Assembly: GCA_002430125.1 (NCBI GenBank)
Contig: DJBQ01000016.1
Span: 1,481 to 20,361 of the forward strand
Length of the DNA stretch: 18,881 bases
Source: Rhodobacterales bacterium UBA5972
Lineage (GTDB): Bacteria; Pseudomonadota; Alphaproteobacteria; Rhodobacterales; Rhodobacteraceae
Direction of reading: 5' to 3'
Below, piece after piece: positions 1 to 8,535 of the stretch (the first letter of the stretch is position 1; each line of letters starts with the position of its first letter). The notes below the pieces were generated by a model. That model did not search any database. It was given only the letters and a program-made list of their open reading frames with translations, and was not told the origin of the DNA. The position numbers and the translations under genes are program-made.

Positions 1-1164
1 ATTGGTGAAACGGGCATAGCCCCTGCCTTGTGGCTTCGCGCACATAACGGCATCGCCAGGAATGACGCCGACCATTTCGCGCCGGTCGCCATTCCAGATC
101 ATCCGTTCACACAGATACATCAAACCACCACATTCCGCATATGTCGGCAGCCCGTTTTCGATCGCCTGCCGGATGTTGGTGCGCAACGAGACGTTGGCGG
201 CAAGGGCTGGCATTTGGGTTTCCGGAAACCCGCCACCGATAAATAGACCGTCGAGTCCGGGCAGCACTGCATCGCTTAACGTATCAATCGGGATAAGTCT
301 GGCACCAGCCTTGGCAAAGGCGTCCAAATCATCTGGATAATAAAACCCGAACGCAGTGTCCCGTGCAATTCCAATGCGCAGATCGGCGGGCGATGTTGGC
401 GTTTGCAGTCGCATCGGTTTCGCCATTTTTTCCGCAGTGTCAGCGATTGCCGCCAAGGCAGAAAGATCCACCGAACCACCAATAATCCGGCCTATTTCCG
501 CGATGGTTCCTGCCAGTTCACCTGTTTCGGCGGGCGTTGTCAGGCCCAGATGCCGCTCGCCGATTTCCAGCGCCCGATTGCGCCAGACCGCGCCGATAAC
601 CGGAATATCGCAATAGGCAGCCACTGCCGCACGCAGCTTGCTCTCGTGGCGCGCGCCGCCAACTTTGTTCAGGATCACCCCGGCGATGTTCACCGCTGGG
701 TCAAAAGCCTGATACCCCTGCAATAATGGCGCAATTCCGCGGGTCATGCCGTTTGTGTCAATCACCAGAATAACTGGTGCGCCGATAAGTTTGGCCATCG
801 CCGCGTTGGAATCGCTGCCGTCCAGATCGACGCCGTCGAACAGACCCTTGTTGGCCTCGATCATCGCGAGATCGGCATCAGCCGAGCGATCAGCGAACAG
901 GGCTAACAATTCGTCTGCATCCATCGTGTTGAAATCAAGGTTATAACACGGCCTGGCGCTGGCGCTGGCAAGCCACATTGGATCGATATAATCCGGGCCC
1001 TTCTTGAACGTCTGAAGTTTCTGGCCAGCCGCCACAAAAGCCGCGGCCAAACCTGTCGAGATCACGGTTTTGCCCGAAGACTTGTGCGCAGCCGCGATCA
1101 GAAACCGCGCAGTCACGACCGTGTCGATCTTTGCGTGCAGGACATTACGGCGTTTGCCCGACAT
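1..1164 (-). CDS. dsrN: DsrN, siroheme amidase (cobyrinic acid a,c-diamide synthase family), partial at the left window edge
   Basis: Glutamine-dependent amidotransferase of the CobB/CbiA family. In dsr operons DsrN is known to amidate siroheme, giving the siro(heme)amide used by DsrAB. The 388 codons visible stay open to the window edge, so the last ~70-80 residues expected for a ~460-residue family member are missing. The N-terminal half has an ATP-binding loop (SSGKT, around residue 30) and the family signature KGPDYIDP. The C-terminal glutaminase domain has PIYAECGGLMYL, with the catalytic Cys at residue 345. The ATG at 1164 lies inside the end of dsrP (20 bp overlap) and follows a GGACGGA-like ribosome site, so the two are probably translationally coupled. 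It is the last dsr gene visible; any dsrR or dsrS would lie beyond the edge. Confidence 0.93.
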   Translation of the reverse strand, partial: MSGKRRNVLHAKIDTVVTARFLIAAAHKSSGKTVISTGLAAAFVAAGQKLQTFKKGPDYIDPMWLASASARPCYNLDFNTMDADELLALFADRSADADLAMIEANKGLFDGVDLDGSDSNAAMAKLIGAPVILVIDTNGMTRGIAPLLQGYQAFDPAVNIAGVILNKVGGARHESKLRAAVAAYCDIPVIGAVWRNRALEIGERHLGLTTPAETGELAGTIAEIGRIIGGSVDLSALAAIADTAEKMAKPMRLQTPTSPADLRIGIARDTAFGFYYPDDLDAFAKAGARLIPIDTLSDAVLPGLDGLFIGGGFPETQMPALAANVSLRTNIRQAIENGLPTYAECGGLMYLCERMIWNGDRREMVGVIPGDAVMCAKPQGRGYARFTN

Positions 1165-2347
1165 TTCCGTCCGACAGGTTTGTCGGCAGGATGCGCAGAA
1201 TTTTGAGGCCGACTCCGGTCAAAGCAAGCGCCAGCGCGACCCCACCAAGACCCAGCAAAAGCTCAAGATAGCTGGGCGAATAGGCATTGACCTGCCCATC
1301 CATGAAACTGCTGCTGGCCTGAAAACCCGGGAAAATATCCAACGGAAAAGCCTGCCCACCGATCACGATCACATATAGCTGCGCCAGACCGCCAAGGATC
1401 ACCAGAACCGACGCAAGAATTGTCGAAACAGGTTTCACCCCGCCCGTCGGATGAAACACCAGAACCAAGGGGATAATGCCGCCAATCAGCACCTGCCCAA
1501 ACCAAAACAGTTGGGTATAAATGCCGCCATCGCGCAAGATAAACCATTCAATGCCACCATGTTCCGCCGCATACAGATTTGTCAGGTGCTGGACCCCTGT
1601 AAAGTACAAAACCAGCGCCACAAATATACCTAACAAGCGCCCAAGCCGGTTCAACAAGCTTTTGCCAAAAGGCCTACCTGTAAGGCGACACATACCAGTG
1701 ACAACCAAGATGAAAACCGCCAAACCAAAGGCAAAGGACATCACGATAAACAAAGGCGCCATGATCGCCGCATCATAAGCAGACCGTGCCACCAGCCAGC
1801 CAAAGATCGACCCGGTGCCTGTCGTCAGCGCCAGACGCCATAGAAATGCAACGGTACCTGCCGTGCGCACGATGGAATAAGGCGTGTTGCGACCCATCTG
1901 CAGAAACAGGTAAACCCCAACCACCGCAAAAAACCCGGTATAAAGATAGATGTTCCAGGCAAAGATCGAGCTAAAATTATACTCGGTCATTGCCACGATC
2001 AACCGATCTGGCCTCCCCAGATCAAGGACCAAAACCGCGAGCCCGCCCGCCAGTAACGACAACGCCAGCAAGGCCGAAAGCCGCGCCATCGGCTTGTAAG
2101 GCGTTTTGCCAAAAACCGAGGCAATTGATGCGACGTTCAACGCACCTGACGCTGCAACGATCAGAAAAATTGCAAACACATGCGGCAAGCCCCAGACGAT
2201 CTGATTGTTCATGCCGGTGACAATATGGCCGTTATGCTCGATATAAAGAACGGCCCCCGCTGCTGCTGCGATAAACCCGCCCAACAGGACCGCCAATTGG
2301 ATGACTGGCCGCGAGGCCGGAATTTCACGATAGATAGTCCGTTCCAT
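1145..2347 (-). CDS. dsrP: DsrP, NrfD-type integral membrane subunit of DsrMKJOP
   Basis: A 400-residue polytopic membrane protein of the NrfD/PsrC family with about ten hydrophobic segments. It is the quinone-interacting membrane partner of the DsrO ferredoxin-like subunit and the DsrJ cytochrome in DsrMKJOP. The sequence is almost entirely hydrophobic helices joined by short loops, with a few charged residues between them, and no heme-binding CxxCH. The length matches the family. The start ATG at 2347 follows an AAGGGGAC ribosome site, 10 bp after the dsrO stop codon. The 3' end overlaps the dsrN start. Assignment rests on hydropathy pattern plus position directly after dsrO. Confidence 0.93.
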   Translation of the reverse strand: MERTIYREIPASRPVIQLAVLLGGFIAAAAGAVLYIEHNGHIVTGMNNQIVWGLPHVFAIFLIVAASGALNVASIASVFGKTPYKPMARLSALLALSLLAGGLAVLVLDLGRPDRLIVAMTEYNFSSIFAWNIYLYTGFFAVVGVYLFLQMGRNTPYSIVRTAGTVAFLWRLALTTGTGSIFGWLVARSAYDAAIMAPLFIVMSFAFGLAVFILVVTGMCRLTGRPFGKSLLNRLGRLLGIFVALVLYFTGVQHLTNLYAAEHGGIEWFILRDGGIYTQLFWFGQVLIGGIIPLVLVFHPTGGVKPVSTILASVLVILGGLAQLYVIVIGGQAFPLDIFPGFQASSSFMDGQVNAYSPSYLELLLGLGGVALALALTGVGLKILRILPTNLSDGNVGQTP

Positions 2348-2357
2348 ACCCGTCCCC

Positions 2358-3113
2358 TTACAAATTGCTGTAGCGCACGCCGGGGTTCAGACCCAGATCA
2401 GCGCGCAACGCGATTGAAGGATAGGCCAGCAGTGCCTTGGCGATATCACTTTCCGGATCGTTAAGATCGCCAAACATCATGGCACCATTGCCGGTGGTGT
2501 TGCAGGCCTCAACACAAGCGGGCGTGCCACCAGCGTCAACTTTGTGAACACATAAAGTGCAACTTTCGACAGTGCCTTTACCGCGCGGGGCATGCGCCTT
2601 TTGATCGGTTAAGGGCTCATGAATAAACGACCGCGCTTTGTAAGGGCAGGCCATCATGCAGTACCGGCAACCAATACAAGCGTGCTTGTCCACCAGCACA
2701 ATCCCGTCCTTACGCTTGAAACTGGCACCGGTTGGGCAAACATCAACACAAGGCGCATCTTCGCAATGCTGGCACATCATCGGCAACGAAGATTCACGAC
2801 CCGTCAACAAATCTTTCAGATCAACCTTGCGTATCCATTGCGCGTCCGTTTCAGGGTTTTCCGGCAATTTCCAGCCATTTTCTTTGGAACAGGCCGACAC
2901 GCAGGCCGAACAATCCTGACTGCATTTGTTCACGTCAATCAAAAGGCCCCAACGTTTCCCAGCGTCTGCATTTGCCGCAGCCTCGCCGCCAAACGACATC
3001 AGCGTCACACCGGGCGCCAGCGTGATCGTGGCCAATGCAGCACCGCTGCGCAGGAAGTCACGGCGGTTCATATCACGCGGGGTTTTGCTAAATTTCAGGG
3101 CGGGCAGGTTCAT
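2358..3113 (-). CDS. dsrO: DsrO, periplasmic Tat-exported ferredoxin-like Fe-S protein
   Basis: A 251-residue iron-sulfur subunit of DsrMKJOP, predicted periplasmic. An N-terminal twin-arginine signal (MNRRDFLRSG, residues 15-24) precedes a hydrophobic stretch. Cysteine clusters follow in order: CSQDCSACVSAC, CQHCEDAPCVDVC, CIGCRYCMMAC and CTLC...CVEAC, the layout of NrfC/DmsB-like proteins binding several [4Fe-4S] clusters. The ATG at 3113 overlaps the dsrJ stop by 4 bp (ATGA) and has a strong GGAGG site 8 bases upstream. The reading frame stays open to 3212, but that extension would bury the Tat signal and has no supporting ribosome site. It should pass electrons between DsrJ and DsrP. Confidence 0.95.
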   Translation of the reverse strand: MNLPALKFSKTPRDMNRRDFLRSGAALATITLAPGVTLMSFGGEAAANADAGKRWGLLIDVNKCSQDCSACVSACSKENGWKLPENPETDAQWIRKVDLKDLLTGRESSLPMMCQHCEDAPCVDVCPTGASFKRKDGIVLVDKHACIGCRYCMMACPYKARSFIHEPLTDQKAHAPRGKGTVESCTLCVHKVDAGGTPACVEACNTTGNGAMMFGDLNDPESDIAKALLAYPSIALRADLGLNPGVRYSNL

Positions 3114-3544
3114 TGTGTTGCCTCCTTCAGATAGGCGGCAATTTCTGTGCTGTCGGGCATTTCCGGTTTCAGCAGCGCACTTGACGAAATCTGCGGCTTG
3201 GAGTTGTGACATTCAAAACAGTCAATTTTAACCGCTGCGTAATCGTGACAGACCCGGCAGAAATGCTTTTCACTTGTCACCGCCACTGGCTGCGCATCGT
3301 GGCCATTAACCGCATGACATTCAACGCAGGCCTTAAGGCTGTATTTCACTTGCCGGTCGCCTTCATGCACCGTCATATCCCGGTCATGCACCATCAGTTT
3401 CATGTGGTTGATCCGCATGAACAGATTGCCCTCGATATGCGCCACACCAGTTGCTTTGGGTATAACCGGGCCGAGATCACCCGCCATAGCGGGCAAGGCC
3501 AACAGGCCGGTAACAAACAACAAGGCAACTACCAAACGCCGCAT
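3110..3544 (-). CDS. dsrJ: DsrJ, periplasmic triheme cytochrome c
   Basis: A 144-residue periplasmic subunit of DsrMKJOP. It starts with a signal peptide or signal anchor (hydrophobic residues 4-19, AMA at 19-21). Three CxxCH heme c sites are visible at residues 73-77, 96-100 and 109-113. The family hallmark MR.NHM is present at 43-48. The protein has exactly six cysteines, all in heme sites. In the A. vinosum protein one heme has an unusual His/Cys ligation by a cysteine a few residues before the MRRNHM motif; here that position seems to be His36 (see findings). Start at 3544 sits 3 bp after the dsrL stop, with a GGGGAA site inside the dsrL end. Confidence 0.95.
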   Translation of the reverse strand: MRRLVVALLFVTGLLALPAMAGDLGPVIPKATGVAHIEGNLFMRINHMKLMVHDRDMTVHEGDRQVKYSLKACVECHAVNGHDAQPVAVTSEKHFCRVCHDYAAVKIDCFECHNSKPQISSSALLKPEMPDSTEIAAYLKEATQ

Positions 3545-3547
3545 GAT

Positions 3548-5485
3548 TTATTCCCCGAGACCCATTTTGATATAGCCCGTCGGGCAAACATCGGCACAGA
3601 TATGGCAACCGATACAACGGCCATAATCAGTGTCGACATAGCGGCCAAGGGTGCGGTCAGCTTTTGGCACCTTGAACACTGCGTCTTGCGGGCAATAGAT
3701 TATGCAGTTGTCGCACTCAAAGCACATGCCACAGGACATACAGCGCTCGCCCTCTTTCTTGGCCTGTTCTTCGGTATAGGCGATGATGCGCTCTTCAAAG
3801 TTGCCAAGAACCGCGTCGCCTTCGATCTGCACTTCATCCCGCTTTTCGCGTGCCACAAAATTGAAGTGTCCTTTGAACAACTCCTTGTGGGTTATGATCT
3901 GCGAGCTGGAGCGGTCCTCGAAATTATGGATCGCGAATTTCGCGCTGTCAGTACCACGCACCTGCATGTGGCTGTATTCCTCGATCACTTTTCCACGGCG
4001 GGTCAGTTCGGCCAGCAGGTTAAAGTGATGCACATCCACTTTCGGGCGCTTTTCGATATCGCCATCGTCCAGAAAATCGGTGATCGTTTCTGCCGCAATC
4101 CGCCCCTGACCAATTGCCGTGGTCAGCAGATGTGGGCGAATAATATCCCCGCCAGCGAAATGTTTGCCCTTACCTTTAACCTGGTAACTGCTCTCGACGT
4201 CGATAAAGCCGCGACCGTTGTCCAAATCTTCAACACCGGTCAGATCGCCTGACTGGCCGATGGCGGAGATGATTATGTCGCATTCAATTTCAAATTCGGT
4301 ACCTTCAACGGGTTGAGGCACGTTGCCCTTCATCACGCATTCGCACAATTTCAGCGCAATCGCCCGGCCCTCGGCGTTCTTGATCACCTCAAGTGGCATC
4401 ACGCCACCGCGAATATCAACGCCTTCGCGCTTGGCGTCTTCACGTTCATGGGCGGCGGCCGTCATCTTTTCAATCGGGAACAACGACGTCAGCGTGGCCG
4501 TCATACCTTCGCGCACCACAGAACTGGCAACGTCTTTGGCCGTAAAATCAATAAGCGATCCGTCGGCATGTTCGGTTTCCGCAACATGCGTAATATGGCC
4601 AAGACGCCGCGCCACGGATGCCACGTCAATCGACGTATCACCGCCGCCAACAACCACGACTTTCCGCGCCGTTCCCAGCACATAACCGTTGTTGAACGCA
4701 TCAAGAAACTCGATCCCATTGATGCAGTTTTCGGTGCCTTCCCAGCCTTGAACCGGCAACGGGCGGCCGTTTTGTGCGCCCAAGGCCCAGAAAATCGCGT
4801 CAAACGCTTCTTCCAGTTCTTCGATCTTGATGTCGGAACCAACCCGAACGCCTGTTCGCACATCAACGCCCATGGCAATGATCCGACCGATTTCTTTGTC
4901 CAGCATATCGCGCGGGGTGCGGTATCCGGGGATACCAAAGCGCATCATGCCGCCCAGTTCGTCATGTGCTTCAAACACCGTGACGCCGTGACCCTGACGG
5001 CGCAAGAAATAGGCCGCTGACAATCCAGCCGGGCCACCGCCGATGACAGCAATCTTGCGGCCGGTATCTGCACCAGCAGCCACCATGTTGACGCCGTTTT
5101 CGTTGGCCCAGTCGCCGACATATTGTTCAACGGCGTTGATGCCAACGTAATCGTCAACCTCGTTGCGGTTGCAGCCAGCCTCGCATGGTGCGGGGCAAAC
5201 GCGACCCATCGTGGCCGGAAACGGGTTGGCATCCGCCATCCGCTGAAACGCATATTCCTGCCAAGCCATATCGGCCACGGGCGGTTTATCCATGCCGCGC
5301 GCAATCGCCAGCCAGCCACGGATTTCGTGACCCGAGGGGCAAGATCCCTGACAAGGCGGAGTTTTCGCGATATATGTCGGACACTTATAGGATTTGTCCT
5401 GCGTGAAGATTTTGTCCTCAAGATTCCAATCGTCTGGGGTTTCGCCTTCTTCAAAGCGCCGGAATGTGGGGGCTTGTGTGGTCAT
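3548..5485 (-). CDS. dsrL: DsrL, NAD(P)H:acceptor oxidoreductase of the rDsr pathway
   Basis: A 645-residue cytoplasmic iron-sulfur flavoprotein related to the GltD small subunit of glutamate synthase. DsrL is essential in sulfur oxidisers and takes electrons from the DsrAB/DsrC reaction to NAD+. N-terminal GltD-type cysteines lie at about 35-50 and 97-105. An FAD-binding GGGPAG motif is at 149-154 and the second dinucleotide motif VGGGDTSIDVA at 279-289. A C-terminal two-cluster ferredoxin domain covers about 582-640 (CMSCGMC... and CIGCHICADVCP). The start MTTQAP at 5485 is preferred to the in-frame ATG at 5587: it lies 4 bp after dsrK and has a GGAGG site upstream, while the longer form would overlap dsrK by about 100 bp. 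Presence of dsrL argues for the oxidative pathway. Confidence 0.95.
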   Translation of the reverse strand: MTTQAPTFRRFEEGETPDDWNLEDKIFTQDKSYKCPTYIAKTPPCQGSCPSGHEIRGWLAIARGMDKPPVADMAWQEYAFQRMADANPFPATMGRVCPAPCEAGCNRNEVDDYVGINAVEQYVGDWANENGVNMVAAGADTGRKIAVIGGGPAGLSAAYFLRRQGHGVTVFEAHDELGGMMRFGIPGYRTPRDMLDKEIGRIIAMGVDVRTGVRVGSDIKIEELEEAFDAIFWALGAQNGRPLPVQGWEGTENCINGIEFLDAFNNGYVLGTARKVVVVGGGDTSIDVASVARRLGHITHVAETEHADGSLIDFTAKDVASSVVREGMTATLTSLFPIEKMTAAAHEREDAKREGVDIRGGVMPLEVIKNAEGRAIALKLCECVMKGNVPQPVEGTEFEIECDIIISAIGQSGDLTGVEDLDNGRGFIDVESSYQVKGKGKHFAGGDIIRPHLLTTAIGQGRIAAETITDFLDDGDIEKRPKVDVHHFNLLAELTRRGKVIEEYSHMQVRGTDSAKFAIHNFEDRSSSQIITHKELFKGHFNFVAREKRDEVQIEGDAVLGNFEERIIAYTEEQAKKEGERCMSCGMCFECDNCIIYCPQDAVFKVPKADRTLGRYVDTDYGRCIGCHICADVCPTGYIKMGLGE

Positions 5486-5489
5486 GGGA

Positions 5490-7037
5490 TTAATCCTCCG
5501 CCGCTGACGTGTTATTGGTTTCCTGGCCGTCCAGGATGATTGCGTTTGATACCAGTTGGTGAACCGACAGGATGGAATCCATGTCATAACCGAATTTTGG
5601 CATCACCTTGGCAAACTGAGTTTTGCAGATCGCGCAGATCGCGGCCAAATGGGTGACGCCGTGATCTTCGGTCACCTGTTGCATTGCTTTCATGCGCGGG
5701 CTGGCGCCTTTGGTTCTGAGGTCCAACAGCTCGTCAGTCAGCAACCCGCCGCCGCCGCCGCAGCAGACGGTGCTTTCCATGATGGTGTCACGGTCCATGT
5801 CGAAATAATTGTTACAGACAGCGCGCAGCACAGCACGTGGAATTTCGAATTGCCCACCCGGCATATCGCCCATCCGGCTGCCGCGTGCGACGTTGCAGCT
5901 GTCGTGAAAGGTCAAGCGGATATGGTCGTTGCGCGACTTGTCGATGTTCAGCTCGCCGCGTTCCAGCATCCCGTGGGTGAATTCCAGAATATGCTGCGGG
6001 ATCGGAAAGTTCTGATCCAGAAAATCAAACGGCCCTGCCAATGTGTTCAAAAAGCTATAGCCGACACGCCAGGCATGGCCGCATTCGCCGAACACGATCC
6101 GCTTGACGCCAAGGTCTTGCGCGGCCTTCCGGATGCGCAGAGAAACCTCGCGCATGTTTTCGTATGACCCAATAAACAAGCCGAAATTCGCAGCTTCAGA
6201 GGCATACGACGAAACCGTCCAGCTGACACCCGCCTGATGGAATACTTTAGCATAGCCAATCAGACCTTCTATGTGCGGCTCCGCAAAGAAATCTGCCGAC
6301 GGTGCGATCAACAGAATATCGGCACCTTTTTCGTCCAGCGGGATGCGAACGGAAACACCGGTGTCTTCCTCGATGTCTTCCTCTAGGCTTTCCAACGTCG
6401 CGCGCAGGGCTTTTTCCTGAAGGCCAAGGTTGTTGCCGGTATCCAGAACCTTGCCGATAATCTCGTTACAATATTTCTGGCCTTTGCCAACGGTATCCAA
6501 AATCTCGCGGGCAGCCATGGAAATTTCAGCGGTATCAATGCCGTAAGGGCAGAAAACCGAACAGCGGCGGCATTGGCTGCACTGGTGGTAATAGTTGTAC
6601 CAATCATCCAGCACTTCGCGCGTCAGATCACGCGCGCCGACCAGCCAGGGAAAGTGTTTGCCCGCAAATGTATAGTACCGGCGGTAAACCGAGCGCAGCA
6701 AGTCCTGCCGTGCAACCGGCATATTCTTGGGATCACCCGTCCCAAGGAAGTAATGACACTTATCCGTACAGGCGCCGCATTTTACGCAGGCGTCCAGATA
6801 GACCTGAAAGGCCCGGTTTTTGTCGGCCAGTTCGCCGATTTTGGCGATTGCGACCTCTTTCCAGTCGTCGATCAGCTCGCCGGGATACCCAAGGCGTTCG
6901 TTATGCTTAACATGCGCGGGAAAACTCTGCAGATCAGCCATCGCACCGCAAGCCAGACGCGGGATATCCAGCGGATGCCCGTCAGGACCGCGCACGTCAG
7001 TGACGGTTGTTGGCTTGGCGTCGTCCAATGGTGCCAT
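5490..7037 (-). CDS. dsrK: DsrK, HdrD-like Fe-S subunit with CCG domains
   Basis: A 515-residue cytoplasmic subunit of DsrMKJOP related to heterodisulfide reductase HdrD. It is the likely site where DsrC disulfide/thiol chemistry meets the membrane complex. Two [4Fe-4S] motifs are seen at residues 84-94 (CVKCGACTDKC) and 153-163 (CSQCRRCSVFC). CCG-domain cysteines follow: C319, C381, the CCGGGGG pair at 425-426, then C468 and C471, fitting a noncubane [4Fe-4S] catalytic centre. The length is typical. The ATG at 7037 directly follows the dsrM TAA with no gap, with a G-rich GGGGGG site overlapping the dsrM end. DsrK and DsrM form the HdrDE-like half of the complex. Confidence 0.96.
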   Translation of the reverse strand: MAPLDDAKPTTVTDVRGPDGHPLDIPRLACGAMADLQSFPAHVKHNERLGYPGELIDDWKEVAIAKIGELADKNRAFQVYLDACVKCGACTDKCHYFLGTGDPKNMPVARQDLLRSVYRRYYTFAGKHFPWLVGARDLTREVLDDWYNYYHQCSQCRRCSVFCPYGIDTAEISMAAREILDTVGKGQKYCNEIIGKVLDTGNNLGLQEKALRATLESLEEDIEEDTGVSVRIPLDEKGADILLIAPSADFFAEPHIEGLIGYAKVFHQAGVSWTVSSYASEAANFGLFIGSYENMREVSLRIRKAAQDLGVKRIVFGECGHAWRVGYSFLNTLAGPFDFLDQNFPIPQHILEFTHGMLERGELNIDKSRNDHIRLTFHDSCNVARGSRMGDMPGGQFEIPRAVLRAVCNNYFDMDRDTIMESTVCCGGGGGLLTDELLDLRTKGASPRMKAMQQVTEDHGVTHLAAICAICKTQFAKVMPKFGYDMDSILSVHQLVSNAIILDGQETNNTSAAED

Positions 7038-7769
7038 TTATCGACCCCCCTTTTCAAGCTTTGCAGCCCACGGGGCCAAGTGTCGCTGTTCACGCGGATT
7101 GTCCACCTGATTGCGCGAGGGGCTAAAGAACAGGCCCGGTGCATGCAGAAGTTTTGAAATCGGAAAAATGATCATCAAACTGGCGACAAGCCCCAGATGG
7201 ATCAGCAGCAACGGATCAGTCGGCAGGTCGTTGATCTGAAACCGCATCAAACCTTGAAAGAATATTTTCACCGCCACGATATCGGTCTTGGCGACAAATT
7301 TCATCCCCATACCACTAAGGCCGATGGCCAGCAGTAAAACCAGCATCAGGTGATCTGAAGGGGCCGAGATATAGCGGATGCGTTCAACCAGAAACCGCCG
7401 CGCCCAAAGGCCGGCAAGGCCGATTACCATCGCGAAACTGGCGTAAACACCAAAAGGTTGGATGATCTCGACCCAGAACCAGACCGGTTGGGTGAAGTAT
7501 CGAAAATGCCGCAACAAAACCAGCAACAGGCCGAAATGGAACAGATAGCCGAACAACCAAATCCACTTGTTGGCTTTGAACAGGCTTTCAAAAAACACAA
7601 CCTCGCGGAACATCCGCAGCCACACCCCCGACCGGGTGGTCGGCGCGGGGGTGGTAGGAATTTTCAACGGCGCCGGAGTCCGCGCGTATTTCCTGATCTT
7701 CAACCCGGTCCCGACAACAAGCAGGATAGTGGCAAAATAGAACAGCACCGCATAAAGCGTTGACAACAC
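7038..7769 (-). CDS. dsrM: DsrM, NarI-like membrane cytochrome b subunit
   Basis: A 243-residue integral membrane protein resembling the nitrate reductase gamma subunit NarI/HdrE. It should carry b hemes and exchange electrons between quinone and DsrK. About five hydrophobic helices are visible, at residues 3-22, 68-87, 103-123, 140-157 and 190-209. Candidate heme-ligating histidines occur in helices 2 and 5 (FHFG and IHLG). The start codon is GTG at 7769, supported by GGGAGGAG seven bases upstream. The 63-bp gap to dsrC is the widest inside the operon and holds a small hairpin (7788-7802). Confidence 0.94.
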   Translation of the reverse strand: MLSTLYAVLFYFATILLVVGTGLKIRKYARTPAPLKIPTTPAPTTRSGVWLRMFREVVFFESLFKANKWIWLFGYLFHFGLLLVLLRHFRYFTQPVWFWVEIIQPFGVYASFAMVIGLAGLWARRFLVERIRYISAPSDHLMLVLLLAIGLSGMGMKFVAKTDIVAVKIFFQGLMRFQINDLPTDPLLLIHLGLVASLMIIFPISKLLHAPGLFFSPSRNQVDNPREQRHLAPWAAKLEKGGR

Positions 7770-7787
7770 TTTCAGACTCCTCCCGAG

Positions 7788-7802
7788 AATACCTCTGGTA
7801 TT
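7788..7802 (-). other. Small perfect hairpin between dsrC and dsrM
   Basis: Arms AATACC and GGTATT form a perfect 6-bp stem around a 3-base loop in the 63-bp gap after dsrC. No T tract follows on the transcribed strand, so it does not look like an intrinsic terminator. It could mark the 3' end of a processed dsrC mRNA segment; this is inference. Confidence 0.45.
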
Positions 7803-7832
7803 TGGCTTATCTTTCCAAAGGACAGGGCTTAA

Positions 7833-8168
7833 TCAGATACAACCAGTTGGTTTGGGCAGACCTGCGATTTTACAGGCTTGCTTGGCCGGGCCGTAGGGGA
7901 ACAACTCGTACATGTACTTGTTGCTGCCTTTTTCCGGGCCCATCGTCTTTTTGACCGCTTTGATCAGAACACGAACCGCAGGTGCGATCTGATATTCCTC
8001 GTAGTAATCGCGCAAGAAGTTCACCACTTCCCAATGCTCTTCGTTCATGTCGACTTCTTCGGCTTTCGCGATAATTTCAGCCAGCTCTTTGGACCATTCA
8101 GAGAGATTGGTGATATAGCCTTCTTCGTCATGTTCGACGGTTGTACCGTTCACTTCATATGCTGCCAT
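7833..8168 (-). CDS. dsrC: DsrC, sulfur carrier protein
   Basis: A 111-residue cytoplasmic protein that carries sulfur as a persulfide/trisulfide between DsrEFH, DsrAB and DsrMKJOP. The flexible C-terminal arm has both redox cysteines: Cys99 and the penultimate Cys110, ten residues apart, in CKIAGLPKPTGCI. Two cysteines mark a true DsrC, as opposed to TusE, which has only the last one. The rest matches the family (W46 E47 V48, region RDYYEEY, PYGPAKQACK). ATG at 8168 with an AAGGAAGA site. The gene has gaps of 48 bp upstream and 63 bp downstream, both with small hairpins, unlike the tightly packed neighbours. Confidence 0.97.
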   Translation of the reverse strand: MAAYEVNGTTVEHDEEGYITNLSEWSKELAEIIAKAEEVDMNEEHWEVVNFLRDYYEEYQIAPAVRVLIKAVKKTMGPEKGSNKYMYELFPYGPAKQACKIAGLPKPTGCI

Positions 8169-8190
8169 TGTGGTCTTCCTTTCGGTTTTT

Positions 8191-8205
8191 GATCCCCCAC
8201 GGATC
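8191..8205 (-). other. Small hairpin between dsrH and dsrC
   Basis: Arms GATCC and GGATC form a 5-bp stem around a 5-base loop, in the 48-bp gap upstream of dsrC and about 20 bases before its start. With the hairpin after dsrC it brackets the dsrC coding region. The stem is short and could be chance. Confidence 0.35.
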
Positions 8206-8216
8206 CATTATGAAAC

Positions 8217-8525
8217 TTATAGCCAAGCCTGCGTACGATCGGTTTCCGCTGCAAGTTTGACGAAACCAGCGTAATCCACAGGCGTTACGCCATTGATAAG
8301 ACGGTCAGCATTTATACCACGGGCGGCCATGTCACCTTCAAGCACGCGGATTGCGACTTTACCTGTGATGGCGGCGACTGCGACTGCTATCGTTGTGCCA
8401 ACTGTCCCGCCATAAACGCCGTCTTCGATCATCAGGATCGTATCGCCGTCTTTTACGTGGTTCAAACAGCTTTGCAGTGTTTGCGTCGCAAAGGGCGATT
8501 TGTTCACTGTATGTAATGTTGACAT
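8217..8525 (-). CDS. dsrH: DsrH, sulfurtransferase subunit of DsrEFH
   Basis: A 102-residue TusB-like subunit of the hexameric DsrE2F2H2 sulfurtransferase, which hands persulfide sulfur to DsrC in sulfur oxidisers. Cys20 matches the conserved DsrH cysteine. The pattern DTILMIEDGVYGG, followed by Gly/Ala-rich beta strands and the end AETDRTQAWL, matches DsrH/TusB. ATG at 8525 follows GAGGGGG; the gap after dsrF is 10 bp. The dsrEFH genes are found in sulfur oxidisers and not in sulfate reducers, so they indicate the direction of the pathway. Confidence 0.93.
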   Translation of the reverse strand: MSTLHTVNKSPFATQTLQSCLNHVKDGDTILMIEDGVYGGTVGTTIAVAVAAITGKVAIRVLEGDMAARGINADRLINGVTPVDYAGFVKLAAETDRTQAWL

Positions 8526-8535
8526 CTCTACCCCC

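Noticed and set aside
3114..3212. Upstream start for DsrO
   Set aside because: It would overlap dsrJ and displace the Tat signal; the ATGA overlap with a GGAGG site is decisive.
3206..4252. Long plus-strand open frame (348 codons) antisense to dsrJ/dsrL
   Set aside because: It lies opposite two strongly supported dsr genes, its product resembles no family, and long antisense frames are common opposite genes of this codon use.
4313..5020. Plus-strand open frame (235 codons) antisense to dsrL
   Set aside because: Fully inside dsrL on the other strand; His/Arg/Phe-rich composition typical of a shadow frame.
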